Positions 52,881 through 62,069 of a stretch of DNA of 64,000 bases are shown here, one piece after another; positions within the stretch are counted from its first letter, which is position 1, and each line of letters begins with the position of its first letter. The notes beneath the pieces were generated by a model. That model searched no databases. It was given only the letters and a program-made list of their open reading frames with translations, and had not been told where the DNA came from. The position numbers were made by a program, and so were the translations under genes. The stretch is from Rivularia sp963920925. Its GTDB lineage: Bacteria > Cyanobacteriota > Cyanobacteriia > Cyanobacteriales > Nostocaceae. The stretch is taken from assembly GCF_963920925.1 (NCBI RefSeq), contig NZ_CAWUDI010000006.1, positions 152,089 to 216,088 on the forward strand, in the 5' to 3' direction.

Positions 52881-54395
52881 CTACTGCAACTGTTGTTGAA
52901 TCCTGTCACTCAAAGGATTGTGTTTGGATGCCAGACGTGCCCTTCCCGAAGCAGCCCACTGCCGCAGCTGCTCGATTTTTTCTTGAGCGGTTCTGGCTAA
53001 GGGTATGATTTGACTGGCGGCTTCTAAAATATCGTCTGTAGTAAAGTCGCGGTTTTGGCTAAAGCCGATGTGCATGGCTTCGATTAATGTTTGCTCGATT
53101 TCAGCACCAGAAAAATCGGGTGTTTCGTAAGCTAATCTTTCAATGTCGTATTCTTTGATATTATGGGGGCGCAATCGCGATAAATGTACGTTGAAAATGG
53201 CTTTTCTTTCTTCTTGAATAGGTAAACCGACGAAGAATATTTCATCAAATCTACCTTTACGCAATAATTCCGGCGGTAATTCTTGGATTTCGTTGGCAGT
53301 CGCAACTACAAATACGGGTGAGGTTTTTTCTGCCATCCAAGTAATAAATGTACCAAAAACTCTACTAGTAGTTCCCCCGTCGCCTTTGCTACCAAGTCCG
53401 GAAAAGGCTTTGTCTATTTCATCTATCCACAGGATACAAGGTGAAAGAGCTTCGGATACCTGTATCATTTGACGGGTGCGCGATTCCGATTCACCTACCA
53501 AACCGCCAAATAATCTTCCCACATCCAAACGCAGTAAAGGTAAATGCCAATGATGGGCGATCGCTTTTGCAGTTAATGATTTACCTGTGCCTTGAATTCC
53601 TACCAGCAGCAAACCTCTGGGATGGGGTAAACCATATTGTCTGGCTTTTTCGCTGAAGCCACCACCTCTTCTTAATAACCAATCTTTGAGATTATCCAAT
53701 CCACCAATATCGGAAATTTGTTCTGTAGCGGGGATAAAATCGAGGATTTGAGTTTGACGGATAGTTTGACGCTTTTCCTGTAAAACTAATTCCACATCTT
53801 CCGATTGTAATTCTCCACGAGCGGCGATCGCTCTTGACAAAACGCGCCGAATGCGTTCCATACTCAAGCCTTGAGCGGAACGAACTAATTCATTTAAAAC
53901 TTGATTTGGTAGGGAATTATTAGTTGCGCTTAATAGTCTTTCAATTTCGGTTTGTATTTCTGCTGCATTCGGTAAAGCGAATTCTACCACCGTTAACACT
54001 TCTGTTAAATCGTCGGGAATTGCAACACGGGGGGAAAGTATAACAATATTTTTTGGTTGCGATTTTAATAAACGGGCTAGATTGCGGAGTTTGCGGGAAA
54101 TTGCCACATCATCTAAAAACCGATGAAAATCCCGAAGAATTAGTACAGCAGGTGCGGAAGCGTGTAATTTTTCTACAAATTCCAAAGCTTGTAACGGGTT
54201 GCGTCTGCCAAAACCCGCATCGTTAGGATTGCCTTGATAACCATCTACAAAATCCCAAGTGTATACCTGACGATTACCTTGATTGCTGGCTTCTTCCCGA
54301 ATTACGGCTTCTAAACGCTCTTCTTCCTGAGTGGGAATATAAATTAAAGAGTAGCGAGCGCGTAATAGTAGTTTAAACTCTTCGCGGAATGTCAT
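52881..54395 (-). CDS. AAA+ ATPase, Ycf46-like
   Basis: This 504-residue protein has an N-terminal region of about 230 residues (REEFKLLLRARYSLIYIPTQ). One AAA+ module follows: Walker A GIQGTGKSLTAK, Walker B CILWIDEIDKAF, sensor 1 VFVVATANEIQ and the arginine-finger segment LLRKGRFDEIFFVGLP. This matches the Ycf46 group, conserved in cyanobacteria and red-algal plastids and linked with CO2/bicarbonate acclimation in cyanobacteria. The exact client is not known. No signal or membrane helix is seen. It is the start of the gene block leading to the CHAT cassette but has no evident functional link to it. Confidence 0.88.
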   Translation of the reverse strand: MTFREEFKLLLRARYSLIYIPTQEEERLEAVIREEASNQGNRQVYTWDFVDGYQGNPNDAGFGRRNPLQALEFVEKLHASAPAVLILRDFHRFLDDVAISRKLRNLARLLKSQPKNIVILSPRVAIPDDLTEVLTVVEFALPNAAEIQTEIERLLSATNNSLPNQVLNELVRSAQGLSMERIRRVLSRAIAARGELQSEDVELVLQEKRQTIRQTQILDFIPATEQISDIGGLDNLKDWLLRRGGGFSEKARQYGLPHPRGLLLVGIQGTGKSLTAKAIAHHWHLPLLRLDVGRLFGGLVGESESRTRQMIQVSEALSPCILWIDEIDKAFSGLGSKGDGGTTSRVFGTFITWMAEKTSPVFVVATANEIQELPPELLRKGRFDEIFFVGLPIQEERKAIFNVHLSRLRPHNIKEYDIERLAYETPDFSGAEIEQTLIEAMHIGFSQNRDFTTDDILEAASQIIPLARTAQEKIEQLRQWAASGRARLASKHNPLSDRIQQQLQ

Positions 54396-54568
54396 AGTTG
54401 TTTTTTTAAGTGGTTTATTTTATTGTTCCGGTTTTTATTACGTTTGTTAAATAAGAATGATTAACTACTGAGATGCGGAGGGCGCAGAGGAATTTGAGAG
54501 CGGTTTTAAATTTATCAGCTAAAAATCTCGATATATCTTCTTTATTCGTTGGGATGACTTAGATTTAT

Positions 54569-54591
54569 GAGACGTAGCAGTGCTACGTCTC
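54569..54591. repeat. perfect palindrome GAGACGTAGCA
   Basis: GAGACGTAGCA (54569-54579) and TGCTACGTCTC (54581-54591) are separated by one base. It is a dispersed-repeat type that sits just after the Rpn gene stop on the minus strand and could also terminate it. Confidence 0.7.
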
Positions 54592-54606
54592 TACATTAGT
54601 TATTTG

Positions 54607-55437
54607 TTAGGAATTATTATCTAGCCAGATGGTTAAATCATTTTGGTTGGAAAAATCTAACAGTGCTTCTCCTAAGTCTTCTAATTGGGTAGTGGATAAA
54701 GCTTGAATTTTTTGTTGCGTTTCTGAATTCAAGTTACTAATACGACGGTTAAGTAAACGCATGGTGTATTGCAATGCTTCTTGTTTCTTACCTATTTGCT
54801 CTCCTCGTTGGATAATATCTTGGTAAATCACTGATTCTTGCATAATTTCCTCTCGAAATAGTTGATTAATTAAATTTCGATCAAATCGTAATCCGGCTAA
54901 GATTTGGGTGCAGGCTGATATATTTTTTTGTTCTTCGCTTTCTTCAATCATATCTACCGCATTTGCAACTTGCTGTAATAAGCTTTCGGGTGAATTGCTT
55001 TTTGCTAATGCTGCAAGCGGTAAAAGTGCTGGGTTATTTAGTAAAGGTGCGGAATCTTCTTCCCATAAGCGAATCACTCGATATTTGTGACGGGTGTTTC
55101 TATCTACATATTCCGTTTTGAAAACCATTTCCGAGTTGCTCGGTTGCAGGAAGATTATTACTTGTTCGATGTCACACCAGTATATTTGTTTTAATCTGAT
55201 GTAGTAATTGAGCATTCGGAAGTCTAGCGGTGGTGTTGATTTTGGTTGAGTTTGAAATTCTATGTGTAAAATTTGGTTGGCATTTTTCAGAAATGTCACC
55301 GAATCAGCGCGAATTGGTTCGAGGTTGAGTTCGGTTTTGAGTACTTGCATATCTGAAGTATCGGTGGAGAGCAGCCATTTCGCGAACTCTGTGGGGTAGG
55401 TTTCGGCGAGGTATTTGCAGGTATTGTCGTAAGCCAA
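54607..55437 (-). CDS. Rpn/PD-(D/E)XK-type nuclease family protein with DUF4351 tail
   Basis: This is a 276-residue protein. The N-terminal domain (CKYLAETYPTEFAKWLLSTD, then EPIRADSVTFL and ILHIEFQTQP) has the PD-(D/E)XK-like arrangement Asp...Glu-x-Gln of Rpn recombination-promoting nucleases. The C-terminal segment (ALQYTMRLLNRRI, then LSTTQLEDLGEALLDFSN) is the DUF4351 pattern. It is related to the gene at 60881-61678 (shared LEPIRAD, ILHIEFQTQP, RVIRLWE/EIIRLWEQ). Both are on the minus strand and flank the CHAT cassette. Rpn proteins are often mobile and exist as many paralogues in cyanobacteria. Confidence 0.85.
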   Translation of the reverse strand: MAYDNTCKYLAETYPTEFAKWLLSTDTSDMQVLKTELNLEPIRADSVTFLKNANQILHIEFQTQPKSTPPLDFRMLNYYIRLKQIYWCDIEQVIIFLQPSNSEMVFKTEYVDRNTRHKYRVIRLWEEDSAPLLNNPALLPLAALAKSNSPESLLQQVANAVDMIEESEEQKNISACTQILAGLRFDRNLINQLFREEIMQESVIYQDIIQRGEQIGKKQEALQYTMRLLNRRISNLNSETQQKIQALSTTQLEDLGEALLDFSNQNDLTIWLDNNS

Positions 55438-55488
55438 GAGTCAGTTAACAATTATCAATGGACAATTTTAATATTTCATGTTTTGTAG

Positions 55489-55554
55489 GGTGCGTGACGG
55501 TTACGGTAATTTATCACCTATAACGTGCAGGATTTTAAATTACCGTCACGCACC
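55489..55554. repeat. long imperfect inverted repeat of the GGTGCGT family
   Basis: Left arm GGTGCGTGACGG..GGTAATTT (55489-55512) and right arm AAATTACCGTCACGCACC (55537-55554) pair except for a TTACGG duplication in the left arm. It lies in the divergent promoter region between the Rpn gene and the CHAT-TPR gene. Confidence 0.75.
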
Positions 55555-55663
55555 ATCTTGTTGAAAGCATCATTACTAGCTTCTCAGTAATTTTCCGGAA
55601 TTATCAGCAATATTACTGAATGATTTTTATAGTAACTTTGCTACTTACTGCTTGTATTTACCT

Positions 55664-58600
55664 ATGAACGAACAGCGTCAAGATGCTTACATTGATATTG
55701 AATCTTCTTTGCAAGCGCAGATAGAAGAATTAAGCGACGAAGATTTACAAGCTTATGTGCAGTTTTTGACAGAAATTTTGCAAGCAACGGAAGAAAGCAA
55801 CGGTGATGCGGAAGTTGTGTACCCGCTATTTGCTGCAAATACAGATAAACTCGATAGTATTTTCGCTGAAATATTGCGAGCTTGGGCAACAAATAAGTTT
55901 GAGGAAGCAGAAGCGGGTGTCGTACTATATATTGCAGTAGCTATTAGTTATTTTAGTAGTTTGATTGCACAATTTCCTCTGGGTGATAAAGCTAGCAATA
56001 TAGAAATTGCTGTTGCTAGTTGTGAGACTCTTCTCAAAGTATTTACTCGCGAAGCTTTTCCCCAACAATGGGCTGCGACGCAAAATAATTTAGCTCTAGC
56101 TTATAGTGACAGAATCAAGGGTGATATTGCCGAAAATATTGAAAAAGCCATTCAATCATACAATGCTGCATTGCAAGTTAGAACCTGTGAAGCTTTTCCC
56201 CAAGATTGGGCATTCACTCAAAATAATTTAGCTACTGCTTATAGTCAAAGAATAAAGGGTGATATTACCGAGAATGTTGAAAAAGCCATTCAATCATACA
56301 ATGCTGCTTTGCAAGTCTACACCCAGAAAGCTTTCCCCCAAGATTGGGCAGGTACTCAAAATAATTTAGGCACAGCTTACAGGGAGAGAATCAAGGGTAG
56401 TATTGCCGAAAACATTGAAAAAGCTATTACTGCATACAATGCTGCTTTGCAAGTCTACACCCAGAAAGCTTTTCCCCAAGATTGGGCATTCACTCAAAAT
56501 AATTTAGCCGCTGCTTACAGTCAAAGAATCAAGGGTAATATTGCCGAAAATATTGAAAAAGCTATTGCTGCATACAATGCTGCTTTGCAAGTCTACACCC
56601 AGAAAGCTTTTCCCCAATATTGGGCATTTACTCAAAATAATTTAGCTGCTGCTTACAGTCAAAGAATCAAGGGTGATATTGCCGAAAATATTGAAAAAGC
56701 TATTGCTGCATACAATGCTGCTTTGGTAGTCTTTACCCAGCAAGCTTTTCCCCAATATTGGGCAGGTACTCAAAATAATTTAGCTGCTGCTTACAGGGAG
56801 AGAATCAAAGGTGATATTGCCGAAAATATTGAAAAAGCTATTGCTGCATACAATGCTGCATTGCAAGTTTACACCCAGCAAGCTTTCCCCCGAAAATGGG
56901 CGATGACGCAAAATAATTTAGCTATGGCTTACAGTCAGAGAATCAAGGGTGATATTGCTGAAGAAAATATTAAAAAAGCTATTGCTGCATACAATGCTGC
57001 TTTGGTAGTCTTTACCCAGCAAGCTTTCCCCCAACAATGGGCTACAACGCAAAATAATTTAGCTGCTGTTTACAGGGAGAGAATCAAAGGTGATATTGCC
57101 GAAAATATTGAAAAATCTATTCAATCATACAATGCTGCTTTGCTAGTATTTACCCAGCAAGCTTTCCCCCAACATTGGGCGATGACGCAAAATAATTTAG
57201 GTATGGCTTACAGCTACAGAATTAACGGAGATATTGCCGAAAATATTGAAAAAGCTATTGCTGCATACAATGCTGCATTGCTAGTTAGAACGCAGCAAGC
57301 TTTCCCCCAACAAAATACAAAAACTTTATTAAACCTGGGAATGGTTTACCAAGACACAAGTAGATTTACTCTTGCTTACAATGCCTATGAATCAGCGATC
57401 GCCACAATAGAATTATTACGTGGCGAAATTATTTCCGGTGAAGAAAGTAAGCGCAAACAAGCCGAAGAATGGAATCAACTTTATCTACATATGGTGGAAG
57501 TTTGTTTGCATTTGAAAGAAGAAACCCTAGCGCTAGAGTATATCGAGCGCAGCAAAACCCGTAACCTAGTCGAACTTATTCTCGATCACGATCGCAAAAC
57601 TATCTTCCCCCCAAACGTAGTTACTCAACTCGAACAACTCCGAGATGAAATAGCCAAAGGACAATATCAAATCCAAAATAGTACAGCCGAAAATCCTACA
57701 GCTTTAGCCCAACACCTTCAGGAATTACGACAACAGAAGAAGAGTTTAGAAGATAAATATTTACCTGTTGGTTCAAGTTTCAGCTTCAAAGAATTCCAAA
57801 AAGATTTAGACAAAAATACAATAGTTATTGAATGGTATATTACCAATACAAGCTTAGAGACTTTTATTATTACCTCTGATAATCTTCAAAGATTCAACTC
57901 ATTTATATCTGCGGATAATTCCAAAGCTTTTGCCGATTGGAATTTCAATTATTTGAATGCATACTATAACAATAAAACCGAGTGGATAAATAGTCTCCCT
58001 TCTAGACTCACTCAACTTGCTCAAATCTTAAATATAGAAGAAATTCTCCAGCTAATACCACAAAATTGCTCCCACCTAATTCTCATTCCCCATCGCTACC
58101 TACATTTATTCCCACTTCACGCACTACCTTTAACTAATGGTAGTTTCTTATGCGATAAATTTTCAGATGGTGTAAGTTATGCTCCCAGTTGTCAACTATT
58201 ACAACAAGTAAATTTACGACAAAGAGTTGATTTCAAATCCCTATTCGCTATTCAAAATCCTACAGAAGATTTAGACTACACAGATTTAGAAGTAGAAATA
58301 ATTTCCTCGCTATTCGCTGACAAAGAAATATTATCTAAAAAACAAGCTACTCAAACCGCTTTATCTCAAGCTTCATCGCAAATACAACAAGCAAATTATC
58401 TGCACTTTTCCTGTCACGGTAAATTTAACTTAGATGTACCTCAAGATTCTTGTTTGCTCTTAGCTGGTGCAGTTGAAAATGATAAATTAGATTTGAGTAA
58501 ATGCTTGACTTTAGGTAACTTATTTGAACGAGATTTTAATCTTAATCAATGTCGTCTTGTCGTGCTTTCTGCTTGCGAAACTGGTTTAATTGATTTCCAG

Positions 58601-58948
58601 AATACCAGCGACGAATACATTGGTTTACCCAGCGGTTTCTTATATGCTGGTAGTTCTAGTGTAGTAAGTAGTTTATGGACGGTAAACGATTTATCAACGT
58701 CTTTTCTAATGATTAAATTTATCCAAAATCTAAAGGATGTAGAAAATGTTTCTGTACCAGTTGCCTTAAATAAAGCTCAAACTTGGCTGAGGGAAGCAAC
58801 CAAAGAAGATTTACAGAAATGGGCGAGTGATTTACCTTTAGATAGCACGAAGAAGGGAAAAATACGTCGTCAGCTTAGAAATAATACTGTAGAAAAACCA
58901 TTTCATTCACCTTTTCATTGGGCTGCATTTACTGCTGTTGGAAAATAG
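55664..58948 (+). CDS. TPR-CHAT protease
   Basis: This 1094-residue caspase-like protein opens with an acidic region (1-125). Ten near-identical TPR units of 46 residues follow (consensus AFPQ-WA-TQNNLA-AY--RI, then IAENIEKAI-AYNAAL). A further TPR and helical linker (about 570-690) lead to a CHAT domain ending at the C-terminus. The catalytic pair is His918 in HFSCHGKFN and Cys971 in VVLSACETG. The domain also shows the GLPSGFLYAGSSSVVSSLW and HPLHALPL-like motifs of TPR-CHAT proteases. ATG 55664 is preferred over TTG 55652. It is followed after 13 bp by a small gene with a good SD site, then a membrane protein gene. Role in conflict or cell death is inferred. Confidence 0.92.
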   Translation: MNEQRQDAYIDIESSLQAQIEELSDEDLQAYVQFLTEILQATEESNGDAEVVYPLFAANTDKLDSIFAEILRAWATNKFEEAEAGVVLYIAVAISYFSSLIAQFPLGDKASNIEIAVASCETLLKVFTREAFPQQWAATQNNLALAYSDRIKGDIAENIEKAIQSYNAALQVRTCEAFPQDWAFTQNNLATAYSQRIKGDITENVEKAIQSYNAALQVYTQKAFPQDWAGTQNNLGTAYRERIKGSIAENIEKAITAYNAALQVYTQKAFPQDWAFTQNNLAAAYSQRIKGNIAENIEKAIAAYNAALQVYTQKAFPQYWAFTQNNLAAAYSQRIKGDIAENIEKAIAAYNAALVVFTQQAFPQYWAGTQNNLAAAYRERIKGDIAENIEKAIAAYNAALQVYTQQAFPRKWAMTQNNLAMAYSQRIKGDIAEENIKKAIAAYNAALVVFTQQAFPQQWATTQNNLAAVYRERIKGDIAENIEKSIQSYNAALLVFTQQAFPQHWAMTQNNLGMAYSYRINGDIAENIEKAIAAYNAALLVRTQQAFPQQNTKTLLNLGMVYQDTSRFTLAYNAYESAIATIELLRGEIISGEESKRKQAEEWNQLYLHMVEVCLHLKEETLALEYIERSKTRNLVELILDHDRKTIFPPNVVTQLEQLRDEIAKGQYQIQNSTAENPTALAQHLQELRQQKKSLEDKYLPVGSSFSFKEFQKDLDKNTIVIEWYITNTSLETFIITSDNLQRFNSFISADNSKAFADWNFNYLNAYYNNKTEWINSLPSRLTQLAQILNIEEILQLIPQNCSHLILIPHRYLHLFPLHALPLTNGSFLCDKFSDGVSYAPSCQLLQQVNLRQRVDFKSLFAIQNPTEDLDYTDLEVEIISSLFADKEILSKKQATQTALSQASSQIQQANYLHFSCHGKFNLDVPQDSCLLLAGAVENDKLDLSKCLTLGNLFERDFNLNQCRLVVLSACETGLIDFQNTSDEYIGLPSGFLYAGSSSVVSSLWTVNDLSTSFLMIKFIQNLKDVENVSVPVALNKAQTWLREATKEDLQKWASDLPLDSTKKGKIRRQLRNNTVEKPFHSPFHWAAFTAVGK
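56051..57320 (+). repeat. ten-unit 138-bp coding tandem repeat
   Basis: Units of 138 bp (46 codons) encode the TPR array. Several adjacent units are nearly identical in DNA as well as protein, for example around AATATTGAAAAAGCTATT. This points to recent duplication or gene conversion. Confidence 0.85.
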
Positions 58949-58952
58949 GAGG
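58947..58952 (+). promoter_or_regulatory. Shine-Dalgarno site deciding the start of the small gene
   Basis: AGGAGG overlaps the stop of the CHAT gene and lies nine bases before ATG 58962. This excludes the upstream in-frame ATG at 58938 and indicates translational coupling. Confidence 0.75.
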
Positions 58953-58961
58953 ATAATTAAT

Positions 58962-59306
58962 ATGATGTCTGATTATGAAGTCACTGTTAACAATTTCATC
59001 CATTTACTCAAAACTAAGCCTAGCTTATTTTCAAAGGAAGAAAATACGAAGTTAGCTCAATTGCTTAATTCTCAATCTGATGATATTCAATCTCTTTCTA
59101 ATACGATTTCAGATTGGTGTGAGAAACATCCCCAAGTCGATGATGCTTTAGCAGAACTTGAGGATATCACACAAAGAGCGCCTGGAACTACTAAAGTTAA
59201 TTCTAATATTCCTAAATATGAACTTGATAAAAAAACTTTAATTAATGCTATTCAACAAAGTTGTGCTAATGCTAATGCTAAGGATAAGGATAAAAAGAAT
59301 AAATAG
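58962..59306 (+). CDS. small hypothetical protein coupled to the CHAT gene
   Basis: This 114-residue protein is predicted helical and acidic in its first 85 residues (NNFIHLLKTKPSLFSKEENT, then SLSNTISDWCEKHPQVDDAL). The basic tail ends in AKDKDKKNK. I do not recognise a family. Its position 13 bp after the CHAT-TPR stop, with a perfect SD site overlapping that stop, makes it a probable partner, such as an adaptor or a substrate; this is inference. A second ATG directly follows the first. Confidence 0.7.
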   Translation: MMSDYEVTVNNFIHLLKTKPSLFSKEENTKLAQLLNSQSDDIQSLSNTISDWCEKHPQVDDALAELEDITQRAPGTTKVNSNIPKYELDKKTLINAIQQSCANANAKDKDKKNK

Positions 59307-59330
59307 CAAAAGTTAATTTGTAAATCATAT

Positions 59331-59360
59331 AGCCCACCTGCGGTTGCGAACCGCAGGCTA
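59331..59360. repeat. palindrome CCTGCGGTT-GCG-AACCGCAGG
   Basis: CCTGCGGTT (59337-59345) and AACCGCAGG (59349-59357) pair perfectly, inside TAGCC/GGCTA flanks. It is a dispersed-repeat type in the 114-bp gap between the two downstream cassette genes. Confidence 0.75.
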
Positions 59361-59420
59361 ACAGCAAAAGTCTTATAAATAAGACTGAAAAAAGCTCATG
59401 GTACACCATTTATAATCAAA

Positions 59421-60782
59421 ATGGATTATTCAACAGCAAAGGTAGCGTATCCCAAACTTACCCTCTACGCTTTTCATCTACGTCAAAATCTAGCTCAAAA
59501 TCCCGAACAATTCGTTGAAAATTCCAATCACCTATGGCAGAAATGTCAGGAAATTGGTCACAAATTAGGTATCCCAAAACTAGAAAATTTATCAACGTCT
59601 GAAAATCAACAAATATCAAATGATAAGATTATAAGTTTTACAGCTATTAAACATAATAATAATCTTCATTTAAGCGGAGAAATTAATCGTTTACTAATTC
59701 ACGATACTTATGCTCTAGATTTAACTTTTCGTTATCCACATTCAAAAGTACAACTTTCTAATTTAAAAGGATTAAATCAAGACAATTGCTTACTTCCAAC
59801 TAATATAAATGCTTCTCTCGGACAAACTTTAGTATTATTTGCTCAAGCTGTAGAAAAAATTAACCATGAGAAAGCTTTCGCTGATGCTTGCCTAAAAGCT
59901 TTAATGACTGAAGCTGAATTCCATAAATTAAACCTTTCATGTCACGGAAAAGGAAAATTATTAAATAGTTCGATATTTGAATATAATAATAATGCTGATT
60001 CTCCTGAAAATCAGTGTCATATTTTAATTTGGTTAAATACAAATCAACAAACTACCGATTTAGCAGAAGCTGGAGAATACTATTATCCTTTAATTGTTCT
60101 TCTAAACTGTCGCAGTAAAATTATTTATGCTCGTTCGGAATCTCGTTGGTGTTATCAACAAGCTCGGAAAGAGTACAGTCAATTAGAAGCTAAAGTTAAT
60201 CAATTTAATATAATCAAAGATAAATCAGTTGATTCTAAATTAAAAGAATTTAATCAATGGCTGAATGAAGTGCCCGAAATTTATTTTAATTATGCTCGCT
60301 ATTTAAGAGATTTGCAATTACAGAAAAATACTATTATAACTAACGTAAAAAACTATAAATTATATCTTGACAAAATCAAAGCAATCTCTAATCAAGATGA
60401 TTTAGAATTTTTATCCAGCTTCCTGGAGTTAGCTGAAGATACTTTTATAGAACAAATTAATACAGACTTAGCTTATCTTACACCCGCTCAAAGTCTTTTC
60501 GAGCAATTCATTGAGTCAATTCGCGGTATTGTCGAAATCAAACAAACTAAGCGCGAACGCAATCTCAATAACACAATACAAATACTCGGTATCGGCTTTG
60601 GTGGTGGTGCGATTGTTTCTGGTGTTGTCACGCAACATATTGATAAAATCAATCAACCTTTAGCAACTATATCTCCAAATAATCCACCACATCCGTTTTA
60701 TGCTTCTTTATTTATAAGTTTCGCTGCAACTTTATTTTTTGCTTTTATAGGTTGGCTGATAACTAAATGGAAAAACAGGTAA
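59421..60782 (+). CDS. hypothetical protein with two C-terminal membrane helices
   Basis: This 453-residue protein has a soluble N-terminal region of about 370 residues and no recognised domain. A long predicted helix (YLTPAQSLFEQFIESIRGIV then EIKQTKRERNLNNTI) follows. Two hydrophobic helices (QILGIGFGGGAIVSGVVTQH and ASLFISFAATLFFAFIGWLI) close the protein with a basic end, KWKNR. The helix-then-two-TM layout is like CorA-type and several pore-forming effectors. As third gene after a CHAT protease it is a candidate target or effector. This is inference from architecture and position; no sequence homology was tested. Confidence 0.7.
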   Translation: MDYSTAKVAYPKLTLYAFHLRQNLAQNPEQFVENSNHLWQKCQEIGHKLGIPKLENLSTSENQQISNDKIISFTAIKHNNNLHLSGEINRLLIHDTYALDLTFRYPHSKVQLSNLKGLNQDNCLLPTNINASLGQTLVLFAQAVEKINHEKAFADACLKALMTEAEFHKLNLSCHGKGKLLNSSIFEYNNNADSPENQCHILIWLNTNQQTTDLAEAGEYYYPLIVLLNCRSKIIYARSESRWCYQQARKEYSQLEAKVNQFNIIKDKSVDSKLKEFNQWLNEVPEIYFNYARYLRDLQLQKNTIITNVKNYKLYLDKIKAISNQDDLEFLSSFLELAEDTFIEQINTDLAYLTPAQSLFEQFIESIRGIVEIKQTKRERNLNNTIQILGIGFGGGAIVSGVVTQHIDKINQPLATISPNNPPHPFYASLFISFAATLFFAFIGWLITKWKNR

Positions 60783-60846
60783 TTAATTAAGTCTTTATTC
60801 AAAACTAAGCGATCAAAAATCGCCGTGGATGCGGCGACTTTACTTT
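60783..60846 (-). pseudogene. remnant of an Rpn-type nuclease gene
   Basis: On the minus strand this stretch reads SKVAASTAIFDRLVLNKDLI, against SNVAASTAILAGLVLNKDLI in the intact gene at 60881-61678. The matching DNA in that gene is about 61120-61177. About 20 codons survive, beside the intact paralogue and directly after the membrane-protein gene. The frame continues without further homology, so it is a fragment of a duplicated or deleted copy. Confidence 0.8.
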
Positions 60847-60880
60847 AAATTCAGGTTTCTAGAATATTCTTTACTGCTGG

Positions 60881-61678
60881 TTATTGTTCACCTCTTTCTC
60901 TTTGCAAAACCCGCAACTCTTCAATTGATAACCCGGTGAGTCTAGATATATCTTCTAAAGCCATGCCAGTGTTAAGTAGATTGATAGCGACTTCAGCTTT
61001 ACCTTCAGCCTTACCTTCTGCTCTACCTTGTGCCTTACCTTTTTCTTCTCCTTCTTGCAAGATTTCTTGATAAATGGGTGATTCGCGCATAATATCTGAC
61101 CTCAAAATTCTTTTAATCAAGTCTTTATTCAATACTAAACCAGCTAAAATCGCTGTGGATGCAGCGACGTTGCTTTGAGTGCGGTTGTCGGAAATTTCGT
61201 TTATCTCGCTGGCAACTTGGTTTAATAAATTCTCAGGATTTAGGGTATTACTCAAAACGGCGAATGGCAGTAAACCGGGATTTTCTAGAAATATTTCGGC
61301 TGGTTGTTCCCACAATCGAATGATTTCAAATTCGTGACGGGTACGAGTCAACGTAAAACTGTTTTGATAAACTAATTCTGAATTTGTCCGGTTAAGGTAA
61401 ATCACAAATTGATGCATTTCCTTTTCTGGGAAGCGACGATAGCCTCGCAATCGGTAATCTATCATCCGGAAAGGAATCTTGGGATCTGGTTGAGTTTGGA
61501 ACTCAATATGCAAGATTTTGTCATCTGACTGAAGAAGTATCAACGCATCGGCTCGAATGGGTTCGAGTGAAAGTTCTTTCGGACTAAGTTCGGTTAGGTT
61601 GATGGGTTCTCCCAATAGCCAATTAGCAAAGTCGCTAGAAAAGTTTTCAGCTAAAAATTTACAGATATTGTCAAACAT
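60881..61678 (-). CDS. Rpn/PD-(D/E)XK-type nuclease family protein
   Basis: This 265-residue protein has the PD-(D/E)XK-like core EPIRADALILL then ILHIEFQTQP, with basic Arg-rich segments (IDYRLRGYRRFPEK). The C-terminal third has a repetitive linker, RAEGKAEGKAEGKAEVA, of the type common in Rpn family members, then a short helical end. It is a paralogue of the 54607-55437 protein. A fragment of a third copy lies just downstream. It is on the opposite strand to the CHAT cassette. Confidence 0.85.
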   Translation of the reverse strand: MFDNICKFLAENFSSDFANWLLGEPINLTELSPKELSLEPIRADALILLQSDDKILHIEFQTQPDPKIPFRMIDYRLRGYRRFPEKEMHQFVIYLNRTNSELVYQNSFTLTRTRHEFEIIRLWEQPAEIFLENPGLLPFAVLSNTLNPENLLNQVASEINEISDNRTQSNVAASTAILAGLVLNKDLIKRILRSDIMRESPIYQEILQEGEEKGKAQGRAEGKAEGKAEVAINLLNTGMALEDISRLTGLSIEELRVLQRERGEQ

Positions 61679-62069
61679 TCAGCAATTTTACCAGGCAAGG
61701 TTGACTTGTTTGTCTAAATATTTTTGAGTAAAAAAGCTACAAATATTTTTATTTTTAGTCGTCGCTCTCAGTATTTTAAAACACTTTGTATCCGCTTATA
61801 TGTCCTTAAAATTGTGCTGCAAAAATTTAGCTATAATTTCATATATATAAAAAGCAAGTAATGACAATTACGCTATTTTTTCACCATAAAAAGTCTATTT
61901 GACTAAATATTTAAACAATTCTATCTTTAATAAAGTAATTTAGATAACCCTTGTTTATTACTTGTCAAAGTAATTTACTTTTAAAGCTAAAAATGTAGCT
62001 TTTTTACTAGAAATTACTATAAATAACGGAATAAAATAATACATCTAAGCAAGAGGTAGGTTAGCGCTT
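61679..62069. other. AT-rich divergent spacer
   Basis: This 391-bp region lies between the divergent Rpn and LRV genes and must hold both promoters. It is strongly AT-rich with no recognisable motif apart from GCAAGAGGTAGG near the LRV start, a weak SD. Confidence 0.45.
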
